Assembly (NCBI GenBank): GCA_022747635.1
Contig: JAKTNV010000411.1
Coordinates: forward strand, 1-64,000
Reading direction: 5' to 3'
Length of the DNA: 64,000 nt
Source of the DNA: Hetaerina americana
Lineage: Eukaryota > Arthropoda > Insecta > Odonata > Calopterygidae
Made by a program: the position numbers and the translations under genes. The notes beneath the pieces were generated by a model. The model ran no database searches. It saw only the letters and a list, made by a program, of their open reading frames with translations, and was not told where the DNA came from. Each line of letters opens with the position of its first letter. The stretch's first letter is position 1. Shown piece after piece: positions 14,301 to 27,200 of this stretch.

Positions 14301-14425
14301 AGGTGAAAATCTCACTCGACACAAATCAATCAAATATGTTTCCATGGTGTGTATTGTTGTTTATTTTCATCAAATAAACAAATAAAACCCAGAATTAATC
14401 CTGAAAGACAAGAAATGAGCATAAA
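11301..14425 (+). repeat. 5-mer higher-order repeat, two tandem copies of 1563 bp
   Basis: Two units start at 11301 and 12864, both opening with 'agttgcttaagcccaggtga' and 'gataatggtactaaaag'. They share 'gcgaaaagcaacaatcttct', 'caaattaaacaaaaatg', 'cccataattaatcttgaagg', 'aaattttatttttcac' and 'catttcattcttag'. The few differences include gaaacgtgtgaat versus gaaaagtgttaat (about 12397 and 13960). This 5-mer differs in monomer content from the one immediately to its left, although the two share their junction variant. Confidence 0.85.
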
Positions 14426-17400
14426 AGATGCTTCAACGCAAGTGTTAATGTTACTAAAAGAGCCAAAATTTCTAAACATATTGCGAAAAACAACAATCTT
14501 CTGTTTTAGAGTGAATGTTTGAGGTGTTTAGAAGGCATTTATTTCATTTTTAGAAAATTTAATTTTTCACATTTTTCCATGAAAAGTGGCAATACCCCCC
14601 CCCCCTTTGGGTTCTAGGTGAAAATCTCACTCGACACAAATCAAACAAAAATGTATCCAAGGTGTGTATTGTTGTTCATTTTCATCAAATAAACAAAATA
14701 AAACCCAGAATGAATCCTGAAAGACAATAAATGTTCATAAAAGATGCTTCAGCCCAGGTGTTAATGTTACTAAAAGAGCCCAAATTTCTAAAAATATTGC
14801 GAAAAACAACAATATTCTGTTTAAGAGTGAATGTTTGAGGTGTTTAGAAGGCATTTATTTCATTTTTAGAAAATTTAATTTTTCACATTTTTCCATGAAA
14901 AGTGCCAATACCCCCCCCTTTGGGTTCTTGGTGAAAATCTCACTTGACACAAATCAAACAAAAAGTTTCCATGGTGTGTATTGTTGTTCATTTTCATGAA
15001 ATAAACAAAATAAAACCCAGAATTAATCCTGAAAGACATGAAATGAGCATAAAAGATGCTTCAGCGCAAGTGTTAATTTTACTAAAAGAGCCCAAATTTC
15101 TAAAAATATTGCGAAAAACAACAATCTTCTGTTTTAGAGTGAATGTTTGAGGTGTTTAGAAGGCATTTATTTCATTTTTAGAAAATTTAATTTTTCACAT
15201 TTTTCCATGAAAAGTGCCAATACCCCCCCCTTTGGGTTCTAGGTGAAAATCTCACTCGACACAAATCAAACAAAAATGTTTCCATGGTGTGTATTGTTGT
15301 TCATTTTCATCAAATAAACAAAATAAAACACAGAATTAATCCTGAAAGACAAGAATTGAGCATAAAAGATGCTTCAGCGCAAGTGTTAATGTTACTAAAA
15401 GAGACCAAATTTCTAAAAATATTGCGAAAAACAACAATCTTCTGTTTTAGAGTGAATGTTTGAGATGTTTAGAAGGCATTTATTTCATTTTTAGAAAATT
15501 TAATTTTTCACATTTTTCCATGAAAAGTGCCAATACCCCCCCTTTGGGTTCAAGGTGAAATTCTCACTCGACACAATTCAAACAAAAATGTATCCAAGGT
15601 GTGTATTGTTGTTCATTTTCATCAAATAAACAAAATAAAACCCAGAATGTATACTGAAAGACATTAAATGATCATAAAAGATGCTTCAGCCCAGGTGTTA
15701 ATGTTACTAAAAGAGCCCAAATTTCTAAAAATATTGCGAAAAACAACAATCTTCTGTTTAAGAGTGAATGTTTGAGGTGTTTAGAAGGCATTTATTTCAT
15801 TTTTAGAAAATTTAATTTTTCACATTTTTCCATGAAAAGTGCCAATACCCCCCCCTTTGGGTTCTAGGTGAAAATCTCACTCGACACAAATCAATCAAAA
15901 ATGTTTCCATGGTGTGTATTGTTGTTTATTTTCATCAAATAAACAAATAAAACCCAGAATTAATCCTGAAAGACAAGAAATGAGCATAAAAGATGCTTCA
16001 GCGCAAGTGTTAATGTTACTAAAAGAGCCAAAATTTCTAAAAATATTGCGAAAAAAAACAATCTTCTGTTTTAGAGTGAATGTTTGAGGTCTTTAGAAGG
16101 CATTTATTTCATTTTTAGAAAATTTAATTTTTCACATTTTTCCATGAAAAGTGCCAATACCCCCCCCGCTTTGGGTTCTAGGTGAAAATCTCACTCGTTA
16201 CAAATCAAACAAAAATGTATCCAAGGTGTGTATTGTTGTTCATTTTCATCAAATAAACAAAATAAAACCCAGAATGAATCCTGAAAGACAATAAAAATCA
16301 TAAAAGATGCTTCAGCCCAGGTGTTAATGTTACTAAAAGAGCCCAAATTTCTAAAATTATTGCGAAAAACAACAATCTTCTGTTTAAGAGTGAATGTTTG
16401 AGGTGTATAGAAGGCATTTATTTCATTTTTAGAAAATTTAATTTTTACATTTTTCCATGAAAAGTGTTAATACCCCCCTTTGGGTTCTAGGTGAAAATCT
16501 CAGTCGACACAAATCAAACAAAAATGTATCCAAGGTGTGTATTGTTGTTCATTTTCATCAAATAAACAAAATAAAACCCAGAATGTATCCTGAAAGACAA
16601 TAAATGATCATAAAAGATGCTTCAGCCCAGGTGTTAATGTTACTAAAAGAGCCCAAATTTCTAAAAATATTGCGAAAAACAACAATCTTCTGTTTTAGAG
16701 TGAATGTTTGAGGTGTTTAGAAGGCATTTATTTCATTTTTAGAAAATTTAATTTTTTACATTTTTCCATGAAAAGTGTTAATACCCCCCTTTGCGTTCTA
16801 GGTGAAAATCTCACTCGACACAAATCAAACAAAAATGTTTCCATGGTGTGTATTGTTGTTTATTTTCATCAAATAAAGAAAATAAAACCCAGTATTAATC
16901 TTGAAGGAAAAGAAATGAGCATAAAAGTTGCTTCAGAGAAAGTGTTAATGTTACTAAAAGAGCCCAAATTTCTAAAAATATTGCGAAAAACAACAATCTT
17001 CTGTTTTAGAGTGAATGTTTGAGGTGTTTAGAAGGCATTTATTTCATTCTTAGAAAATTTAATTTTTCACATTTTTCCATGAAAAGTGCCAATACCCCCC
17101 CTTTGGGTTCTAGGTGAAAATCTCACTCGACACAAATCAATCAAATATGTTTCCATGGTGTGTATTGTTGTTTATTTTCATCAAATAAACAAATAAAACC
17201 CAGAATTAATCCTGAAAGACAATAAATGTTCATAAAAGATGCTTCAGCCCAGGTGTTAATGTTACTAAAAGAGCCCAAATTTCTAAAAATATTGCGAAAA
17301 ACAACAATATTCTGTTTTAGAGTGAATGTTTGAGGTGTTTAGAAGGCATTTATTTCATTTTTAGAAAATTTAATTTTTCACATTTTTCCATGAAAAGTGC

Positions 17401-18960
17401 CAATACCCCCCCCTTTGGGTTCTTGGTGAAAATCTCACTTGACACAAATCAAACAAAAAGTTTCCATGGTGTGTATTGTTGTTCATTTTCATGAAATAAA
17501 CAAAATAAAACCCAGAATTAATCCTGAAAGACATGAAATGAGCATAAAAGATGCTTCAGCGCAAGTGTTAATTTTACTAAAAGAGCCCAAATTTCTAAAA
17601 ATATTGCGAAAAACAACAATCTTCTGTTTTAGAGTGAATGTTTGAGGTGTTTAGAAGGCATTTATTTCATTTTTAGAAAATTTAATTTTTTTCCTTTTTC
17701 CATGAAAAGTGCCAATACCCCCCCCTTTGGGTTCTAGGTGAAAATCTCACTCGACACAAATCAAACAAAAATGTTTCCATGGTGTGTATTGTTGTTCAAT
17801 TTCATCAAATAAACAAAATAAAACACAGAATTAATCCTGAAAGACAAGAATTGAGCATAAAAGATGCTTCAGCCCAGGTGTTAATGTTACTAAAAGAGCC
17901 CAAATTTCTAAAAATATTGCGAAAAACAACCATCTTCTGTTTTAGAGTGAATGTTTGAGATGTTTAGAAGGCATTTATTTCATTTTTAGAAAATTTAATT
18001 TTTCACATTTTTCCATGAAAAGTGCCAATACCCCCCCCTTTGGGTTCAAGGTGAAATTCTCACTCGACACAAATCAAACAAAAATGTATCCAAGGTGTGT
18101 ATTGTTGTTCATTTTCATCAAATAAACAAAATAAAACCCAGAATGTATACTGAAAGACATTAAATGATCATAAAAGATGCTTCAGCCCAGGTGTTAATGT
18201 TACTAAAAGAGCCCAAATTTCTAAAAATATTGCGAAAAACAACAATCTTCTGTTTAAGAGTGAATGTTTGAGGTGTTTAGAAGGCATTTATTTCATTTTT
18301 AGAAAATTTAATTTTTCACATTTTTCCATGAAAAGTGCCAATACCCCCCCCTTTGGGTTCTAGGTGAAAATCTCACTCGACACAAATCAATCAAAAATGT
18401 TTCCATGGTGTGTATTGTTGTTTATTTTCATCAAATAAACAAATAAAACCCAGAATTAATCCTGAAAGACAAGAAATGAGCATAAAAGATGCTTCAGCGC
18501 AAGTGTTAATGTTACTAAAAGAGCCAAAATTTCTAAAAATATTGCGAAAAAAAACAATCTTCTGTTTTAGAGTGAATGTTTGAGGTCTTTAGAAGGCATT
18601 TATTTCATTTTTAGAAAATTTAATTTTTCACATTTTTCCATGAAAAGTGCCAATACCCCCCCCGCTTTGGGTTCTAGGTGAAAATCTCACTCGTTACAAA
18701 TCAAACAAAAATGTATCCAAGGTGTGTATTGTTGTTCATTTTCATCAAATAAACAAAATAAAACCCAGAATGAATCCTGAAAGACAATAAAAATCATAAA
18801 AGATGCTTCAGCCCAAGTGTTAATGTTACTAAAAGAGCCCAAATTTCTAAAATTATTGCGAAAAACAACAATCTTCTGTTTAAGAGTGAATGTTTGAGGT
18901 GTATAGAAGGCATTTATTTCATTTTTAGAAAATTTAATTTTTACATTTTTCCATGAAAAG
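14426..18960 (+). repeat. 8-mer and 9-mer duplication blocks
   Basis: Two offsets overlap here. Sequence of about 14710-16450 reappears at 17205-18960 at offset 2495 (8 monomers), sharing 'aaatgttcataaaag', 'aaaaagtttccatggtg', 'cactcgttacaaatc', 'ccccccgctttggg' and 'gaggtgtatagaagg'. Separately, about 13690-14400 reappears at 16500-17220 at offset 2812 (9 monomers), sharing 'catttcattcttag' and 'caatcaaatatgtttcc'. The change between offsets at about 17215 shows the second copy was joined from two sources, or lost a monomer. Confidence 0.8.
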
Positions 18961-20529
18961 TGTTAATACCCCCCTTGGGCTTCTAGGTGAAAAATCTAAC
19001 TTGACACAAATCAAACAAAAATGTTTCCATGGTGTGTATTGTTGTTCATTTTCATCAAATAAACAAAATAAAACCCAGAATTAATCCTGAAAGACAAGAA
19101 ATGAGCATAAAAGATGCTTCAGCGCAAGTGTTAATGTTACTAAAAGAGCCCAAATTTCTAAAAATATTGCGAAAAACAACAATCTTCTGTTTTAGAGTGA
19201 ATGTTTGAGGTGTTTAGAAGGCATTTATTTCATTTTTAGAAAATTTAATTTTTCACATTTTTCCATGAAAAGTGCCCATACCCCCCCTTTGGGTTCTAGG
19301 TGAAAATCTCACTCGACACAAATCAAACAAAAATGTTTCCATGGTGTGTATTGTTGTTCATTTTCATCAAATAAACAAAATAAAACACAGAATTAATCCT
19401 GAAAGACAAGAATTGAGCATAAAAGATGCTTCAGCGCAAGTGTTACTGTTACTAAAAGAGCCCAAATTTCTAAAAATATTGCGAAAAACAACCATCTTCT
19501 GTTTTAGAGTGAATGTTTGAGATGTTTAGAAGGCATTTATTTCATTTTTAGAAAATTTAATTTTTCACATTTTTCCATGAAAAGTGCCAATACCCCCCCC
19601 TTTGGGTTCAAGGTGAAATTCTCACTCGACACAAATCAAACAAAAATGTATCCAAGGTGTGTATTGTTGTTCATTTACATCAAATAAACAAAATAAAACC
19701 CAGAATGTATACTGAAAGACATTAAATGATCATAAAAGATGCTTCAGCCCAGGTGTTAATGTTACTAAAAGAGCCCAAATTTCTAAAAATATTGCGAAAA
19801 ACAACAATCTTCTTTTTAAGAGTGAATGTTTGAGGTGTTTAGAAGGCATTTATTTCATTTTTAGAAAATTTAATTTTTCACATTTTTCCATGAAAAGTGC
19901 CAATACCCCCCTTTGGGTTCTAGGTGAAAATCTAACTTGACACAAATCAAACAAAAATGTTTCCATGGTGTGTATTGTTGTTCATTTTCATCAAATAAAT
20001 AAAATAAAACCCAGAATTAATCTTGAAGGACAAGAAATGAGCTTAAAAACTGCTTCAGAGAAAGTGTTAATGTTACTAAAAGAGCCCAAATTTCTAAAAA
20101 TATTGCGAAAAACAACAATCTTCTGTTTTAGAGTGAATGTTTGAGATGTTTAGAAGGCATTTATTTCATTTTTAGAAAATTTAATTTTTCACATTTTTCC
20201 ATGAATAGTACCAATACCCCCCCTTTGGGTTCTAGGTGAAAATCTCACTCGACACAAATCAAACAAAAATGTATCCAAGGTGTGTATTGTTGTTCATTTT
20301 CATCAAATAAACAAAATAAAACCCAGAATGTATCCTGAAAGACAATAAATGATCATAAAAGATGCTTCAGCCCAGGTGTTAATGTTACTAAAAGAGCCCA
20401 AATTTCTAAAAATATTGCGAAAAACAACAATCTTCTGTTTTAGAGTGAATGTTTGAGGTGTTTAGAAGGCATTTATTTCATTTTTAGAAAATTTAATTTT
20501 TCACATTTTTCCATGAAAAGTGCCAATAC
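18961..20529 (+). repeat. Satellite, about five monomers
   Basis: These are alternating B and A monomers close to those at 17700-18400 and 2650-4300. Shared variants are 'gaattgagcataaaag', 'tatactgaaagacattaaat' and 'ggttcaaggtgaaattctc'. Private changes are 'gtgcccatacccc' near 19273 and 'ttcatttacatc' near 19670. No other feature is visible. Confidence 0.8.
20141..20452 (+). repeat. Representative type A monomer (312 bp)
   Basis: This is one example of the A form, counted from TTGAG to the next TTGAG. Its diagnostic positions are 'aatgtatccaaggtgtg' (CCAAGG rather than CCATGG), 'gaatgtatcctgaaagac', 'aataaatgatcataaaag' (a TAA in the forward open frame and a TGATCA site) and 'agcccaggtg'. 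Variants with 'gaatgaatcc' are equally common. The phase chosen for the monomer is arbitrary. Confidence 0.85.
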
Positions 20530-20765
20530 CCCCCCCTTTGGGTTCTAGGTGAAAATCTCACTCGACACAAATCAAACAAAAATGTTTCCATGGTGTGTAT
20601 TGTTGTTCATTTTCATCAAATAAACAAAATAAAACACAGAATTAATCCTGAAAGACAAGAATTGAGCATAAAAGATGCTTCAGCGCAAGTGTTAATGTTA
20701 CTAAAAGAGACCAAATTTCTAAAAATATTGCGAAAAACAACAATCTTCTGTTTTAGAGTGAATGT
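20453..20765 (+). repeat. Representative type B monomer (313 bp)
   Basis: This is the neighbour of the A example and shows the B form: 'aatgtttccatggtgtg' (CCATGG), 'gaattaatcctgaaagac', 'aagaattgagcataaaag' (usually aagaaatgagc) and 'agcgcaagtg'. In B the codon equivalent to the A-type TAA is GAA, which is why the longest chance open frames fall in B monomers. A plus B gives a 625-bp dimer, the apparent older repeat unit of the array. A/B hybrids exist, for example near 600-700 and 2150-2250. Confidence 0.85.
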
Positions 20766-23700
20766 TTGAGATGTTTAGAAGGCATTTATTTCATTTTTAG
20801 AAAATTTAATTTTTCACATTTTTCCATGAAAAGTGCCAATACCCCCCCTTTGGGTTCAAGGTGAAATTCTCACTCGACACAATTCAAACAAAAATGTATC
20901 CAAGGTGTGTATTGTTGTTCATTTTCATCAAATAAACAAAATAAAACCCAGAATGTATACTGAAAGACATTAAATGATCATAAAAGATGCTTCAGCCCAG
21001 GTGTTAATGTTACTAAAAGAGCCCAAATTTCTAAAAATATTGCGAAAAACAACAATCTTCTGTTTAAGAGTGAATGTTTGAGGTGTTTAGAAGGCATTTA
21101 TTTCATTTTTAGAAAATTTAATTTTTCACATTTTTCCATGAAAAGTGCCAATACCCCCCTTTGGGTTCTAGGTGAAAATCTAACTTGACACAAATCAAAC
21201 AAAAATGTTTCCATGGTGTGTATTGTTGTTCATTTTCATCAAATAAACAAAATAAAACCCAGAATTAATCCTGAAAGACAAGAAATGAGCATAAAAGATG
21301 CTTCAGCGCAAGTGTTAATGTTACTAAAAGAGCCCAAATTTCTAAAATCATTGCGAAAAACAACAATCTTCTGTTTAAGAGTGAATATTTGAGGTGTTTA
21401 TAAGGCATTTATTTCATTTTTAGAAAATTTAATTTTTCACATTTTTCCATGAAAAGTGCCAATGCCCCCCCCTTTGGGTTCTAGGTGAAAATCTCACTCC
21501 ACACAAATCAATCAAAAATGTATCCAAGGTGTGTATTGTTGTTCATTTTCATCAAATAAACAAAATAAAACCCAGAATGAATCCTGAAAGACAATAAATG
21601 ATCATAAAAGATGCTTCAGCGCCAGTGTTAATGTTACTAAAAGAGCCCAAATTTCTAAAAATATTGCGAAAAACAACAATATTCTGTTTTAGAGTGAATG
21701 TTTGAGGTGTTTAGAAGGTATTTATTTCATTTTTAGAAAATTTAATTTTTCACATTTTTCCATGAAAAGTGCCAAAACCCCCCCTTTGGGTTCTAGGTGA
21801 AAATCTCACTCGACACAAATCAGTCAAAAATGTTTCCATGGTGTGTATTGTTGTTCATTTTCATCAAATAAACAAAATAAAACCCAGAATTAATCCTGAA
21901 AGACAAGAAATGAGCATAAAAGATGCTTAAGCGCAAGTGTTAATGTTACTAAAAAAGCCCAAATTTCTATAGATATTGCGAAAAACAACAATCTTCTGTT
22001 TTAGAGTGAATGTTTGAGGTGTTTAGAAGGCATTTATTTCATTTTTAGAAAATTTAATTTTTCACATTTTTCCATGAAAAGGGCTATACCCCCCCCTTTG
22101 GGTTCTAGGTGAAAATCTCACACGACACAAATCAAACAAAAATGTATCCAAGGTGTGTATTGTTGTTCATTTTCATCAAATAAACAAAATAAAACCCAGA
22201 ATGAATCCTGAAAGACAATAAATGATCATAAAAGATGCTTCAGCCCAGGTGTTAATGTTACTAAAAGAGGCCAAATTTCTAAAAATATTGCGAAAAACAA
22301 CAATCTTCTGTTTTAGAGTGAATGTTTGAGGTGTTTAGAAGGCATTTATTTCATTTTTAGAAAATTTAATTTTTTACATTTTTCCATGAAAAGTGCCAAT
22401 ACCCCCCCCTTTGGGTTCTAGGTGAAAATCTCACTTGACGCAAATCAAACAAAAATGTATCCAAGGTGTGTATTGTTGTTAATTTTCATCAAATAAACAA
22501 AATAAAACCCAGAATTAATCCTGAAAGACAAGAAATGAGCATAAAAGTTGCTTCAGCGCAAGTGTAAATGTTACTAAAAGAGCCCAAATTTCTAAAAATA
22601 TTGCGAAAAACAACAATCTTCTGTTTTAGAGTGAATGTTTGAGGTGTTTAGAAGGCATTTATTTCATTTTTAGAAAATTTAATTTTTCACATTTTTCCAT
22701 GAAAAGTGCCAATACCCCCCCCCCTTTGGGTTCTAGGTGAAAATCTCACTCGTTACAAATCAAACAAAAATGTATCCAAGATGTGTATTGTTGTTCATTT
22801 TCATCAAATAAACAAAATAAAACCCAGAATGAATCCTGAAAGACAATAAAAATCATAAAAGATGCTTCAGCCCAGGTGTTAATGTTACAAAAAGAGCCCA
22901 AATTTCTAAAAATATTGCGAAAAACAACAATCTTCTGTTTTAGAGTGAATGTTTGAGGTGTTTAGAAGGCATTTCCTTCATTTTTAGAAAATTTAATTTT
23001 TTACATTTTTCCATGAAAAGTGCCAATACACCCCCCTTTGGGTTCTAGGTGAAAATCTCACTTGACGCAAATCAAACAAAAATGTTTCCATGGTGTGTAT
23101 TGTTGTTATATTTCATCAAATAAACAAAATAAAACCCAGAATTAATCCTGAAAGACAAGAAATGAGCATAAAAGTTGCTTCAGCGCAAGTGTTAATGTTA
23201 CTAAAAGAGCCCAAATTTCTAAAAATATTGCGAAAAACAACAATCTTCTGTTTTAGAGTGAATGTTTGAGGTGTTTAGAAGGCATTTATTTCATTTTTAG
23301 AAAATTTAATTTTTCACATTTTTCCATGAAAAGTGCCAATACCCCCCCCTTTGGGTTCTAGGTGAAAATCTCACTCGTTACAAATCAAACAAAAATGTAT
23401 CCAAGATGTGTATTGTTGTTAATTTTCATCAAATAAACAAAATAAAACCCAGAATGAATCCTGAAAGACAATAAAAATCATAAAAGATGCTTCAGCCCAG
23501 GTGTTAATGTTACAAAAAGAGCCCAAATTTCTAAAAATATTGCGAAAAACAACAATCTTCTGTTTTAGAGTGAATGTTTGAGGTGTTTAGAAGGCATTTC
23601 CTTCATTTTTAGAAAATTTAATTTTTTACATTTTTCCATGAAAAGTGTTAATACCCCCCTTTGCGTTCTAGGTGAAAATCTCACTCGACACAAATCATAC

Positions 23701-24275
23701 AAAAAAGTTTCCATGGTGTGTATTGTTGTTTATTTTCATCAAATAACTAAAATAAAACCCAGAATTAATCCTGAAAGACAAGAAATTAGCATAAATGATG
23801 CTTCAGCGCAAGTGGTAATGTTACTAAAAGAGCCCAAATTTCTAAAAATATTGCGAAAAACAACAATCTTCTGTTTTAGAGTTAATGTTTGTGGTGTTTA
23901 GAAGGCATTTATTTCATTTTTAGAAAATTTAATTTTTCACATTTTTCCATGAAAAGTGCCAATAGCCCCCCTTTTGGTTCTAGGTGAAAATCTCACTGGA
24001 CACAAATCAAACAAAAATGTATCCAAGGTGTGTATTGTTGTTCATTTTCATCAAATAAACAAAATAAAACCCAGAATTAATCTTGAAAAACAAGAAATGA
24101 GCATAAAAGTTGCTTCAGCGCTAGTGTTAATGTTACTAAAAGAGCCCAAATTTCTAAAAATATTGCGAAAAACAACAATCTTCTTTTTTAGAGTGAATGT
24201 TTGAGGTGTTTAGAAGGCATTTATTTCATTTTTAGAAAATTTAATTTTTTACATTTTTCCTTGAAAAGTGTTAAT
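20530..24275 (+). repeat. 12-mer higher-order repeat, copy 1
   Basis: This is a unit of about 3750 bp (12 monomers) followed directly by a second copy. Shared markers with the next unit include 'gacacaattcaaac' (20881 and 24627), 'gtgaatatttgaggtg', 'cactcgttacaaatc', 'gatgtgtattgttg' and 'aatagcccccct' near the end. A section of about two monomers (about 21680-22150) carries 'gaaggtatttatttc', 'aaatcagtcaaaaatg' and 'aaagggctatacccc', which the second copy lacks; these variants are otherwise abundant at 50800-62000. Confidence 0.85.
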
Positions 24276-27200
24276 ACCCCCCCCTTTGGGTTCTAGGTGA
24301 AAATCTCACTCGACACAAATCAAACAAAAATGTTTCCATGGTGTGTATTGTTGTTCATTTTCATCAAATAAACAAAATAAAACAGAATTAATCCTGAAAG
24401 ACAAGAATTGAGCATAAAAGATGCTTCAGCGCAAGTGTTAATGTTACTAAAAGAGACCAAATTTCTAAAAATATTGCGAAAAACAACAATCTTCTGTTTT
24501 AGAGTGAATGTTTGAGATGTTTAGAAGGCATTTATTTCATTTTTAGAAAATTTAATTTTTCACATTTTTCCATGAAAAGTGCCAATACCCCCCCTTTGGG
24601 TTCAAGGTGAAATTCTCACTCGACACAATTCAAACAAAAATGTATCCAAGGTGTGTATTGTTGTTCATTTTCATCAAATAAACAAAATAAAACCCAGAAT
24701 GTATACTGAAAGACATTAAATGATCATAAAAGATGCTTCAGCCCAGGTGTTAATGTTACTAAAAGAGCCCAAATTTCTAAAAATATTTCGAAAAACAACA
24801 ATCTTCTGTTTAAGAGTGAATGTTTGAGGTGTTTAGAAGGCATTTATTTCATTTTTAGAAAATTTAATTTTTCACATTTTTCCATGAAAAGTGCCAATAC
24901 CCCCCTTTGGGTTCTAGGTGAAAATCTAACTTGACACAAATCAAACAAAAATGTTTCCATGGTGTGTATTGTTGTTCATTTTCATCAAATAAACAAAATA
25001 AAACCCAGAATTAATCCTGAAAGACAAGAAATGAGCATAAAAGATGCTTCAGCGCAAGTGTTAATGTTACTAAAAGAGCCCAAATTTCTAAAATCATTGC
25101 GAAAAACAACAATCTTCTGTTTTAGAGTGAATATTTGAGGTGTTTATAAGGCATTTATTTCATTTTTAGAAAATTTAATTTTTCACATTTTTCCATGAAA
25201 AGTGCCAATGCCCCCCCCTTTGGGTTCTAGGTGAAAATCTCACTCCACACAAATCAATCAAAAATGTATCCAAGGTGTGTATTGTTGTTCATTTTCATCA
25301 AATAAACAAAATAAAACCCAGAATGAATCCTGAAAGACAATAAATGATCATAAAAGATGCTTCAGCGCCAGTGTTAATGTTACTAAAAGAGCCCAAATTT
25401 CTAAAAATATTGCGAAAAACAACAATCTTCTGTTTTAGAGTTAATGTTTGTGGTGTTTAGAAGGCATTTATTTCATTTTTAGAAAATTTAATTTTTCACA
25501 TTTTTCCATGAAAAGTGCCAATACCCCCCCCTTTGGGTTCTAGGTGAAAATCTCACTGGACACAAATCAAACAAAAATGTATCCAAGGTGTGTATTGTTG
25601 TTCATTTTCATCAAATAAACAAAATAAAACCCAGAATTAATCTTGAAAGACAAGAAATGAGCATAAAAGTTGCTTCAGCGCAAGTGTTAATGTTACTAAA
25701 AGAGCCAAAATTTCTAAACATATTGCGAAAAACAACAATATTCTGTTTTAGAGTGAATGTTTGAGGTGTTTAGAAGGCATTTATTTCATTTTTAGAAAAT
25801 TTAATTTTTCACATTTTTCCATGAAAAGTGGCAATACCCCCCCCCCTTTGGGTTCTAGGTGAAAATCTCACTCGACACAAATCAAACAAAAATGTATCCA
25901 AGGTGTGTATTGTTGTTCATTTTCATCAAATAAACAAAATAAAACCCAGAATGAATCCTGAAAGACAATAAATGATCATAAAAGATGCTTCAGCCCAGGT
26001 GTTAATGTTACTAAAAGAGGCCAAATTTCTAAAAATATTGCGAAAAACAACAATCTTCTGTTTTAGAGTGAATGTTTGAGGTGTTTAGAAGGCATTTATT
26101 TCATTTTTAGAAAATTTAATTTTTTACATTTTTCCATGAAAAGTGCCAATACCCCCCCCTTTGGGTTCTAGGTGAAAATCTCACTTGACGCAAATCAAAC
26201 AAAAATGTTTCCATGGTGTGTATTGTTGTTATATTTCATCAAATAAACAAAATAAAACCCAGAATTAATCCTGAAAGACAAGAAATGAGCATAAAAGTTG
26301 CTTTAGCGCAAGTGTTAATGTTACTAAAAGAGCCCAAATTTCTAAAAATATTGCGAAAAACAACAATCTTCTGTTTTAGAGTGAATGTTTGAGGTGTTTA
26401 GAAGGCATTTATTTCATTTTTAGAAAATTTAATTTTTCACATTTTTCCATGAAAAGTGCCAATACCCCCCCCCCTTTGGGTTCTAGGTGAAAATCTCACT
26501 CGTTACAAATCAAACAAAAATGTATCCAAGATGTGTATTGTTGTTCATTTTCATCAAATAAACAAAATAAAACCCAGAATGAATCCTGAAAGACAATAAA
26601 AATCATAAAAGATGCTTCAGCCCAGGTGTTAATGTTACAAAAAGAGCCCAAATTTCTAAAAATATTGCGAAAAACAACAATCTTCTGTTTTAGAGTGAAT
26701 GTTTGAGGTGTTTAGAAGGCATTTCCTTCATTTTTAGAAAATTTAATTTTTTACATTTTTCCATGAAAAGTGCCAATACCCCCCCCTTTGGGTTCTAGGT
26801 GAAAATCTCACTTGACGCAAATCAAACAAAAATGTTTCCATGGTGTGTATTGTTGTTAATTTTCATCAAATAAACAAAATAAAACCCAGAATTAATCCTG
26901 AAAGACAAGAAATGAGCATAAAAGTTGCTTCAGCGCAAGTGTTAATGTTACTAAAAGAGCCCAAATTTCTAAAAAATTGCGAAAAACAACAATCTTCTGT
27001 TTTAGAGTGAATGTTTGAGGTGTTTAGAAGGCATTTATTTCATTTTTAGAAAATTTAATTTTTCACATTTTTCCATGAAAAGTGCCAATACCCCCCCCTT
27101 TGGGTTCTAGGTGAAAATCTCACTCGTTACAAATCAAACAAAAATGTATCCAAGATGTGTATTGTTGTTCATTTTCATCAAATAAACAAAATAAAACCCA

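Noticed and set aside
20310..20330. AATAAA in 'caaaataaaacccag' of every monomer as a polyadenylation signal
   Set aside because: There is no gene upstream, and the hexamer is expected by chance in such AT-rich repeats.
20420..20440. A CENP-B-box-like site on the minus strand of 'aatattgcgaaaaac'
   Set aside because: Only TTCGnnnnA matches; the CGGG half required by the box is missing in the monomers I read.
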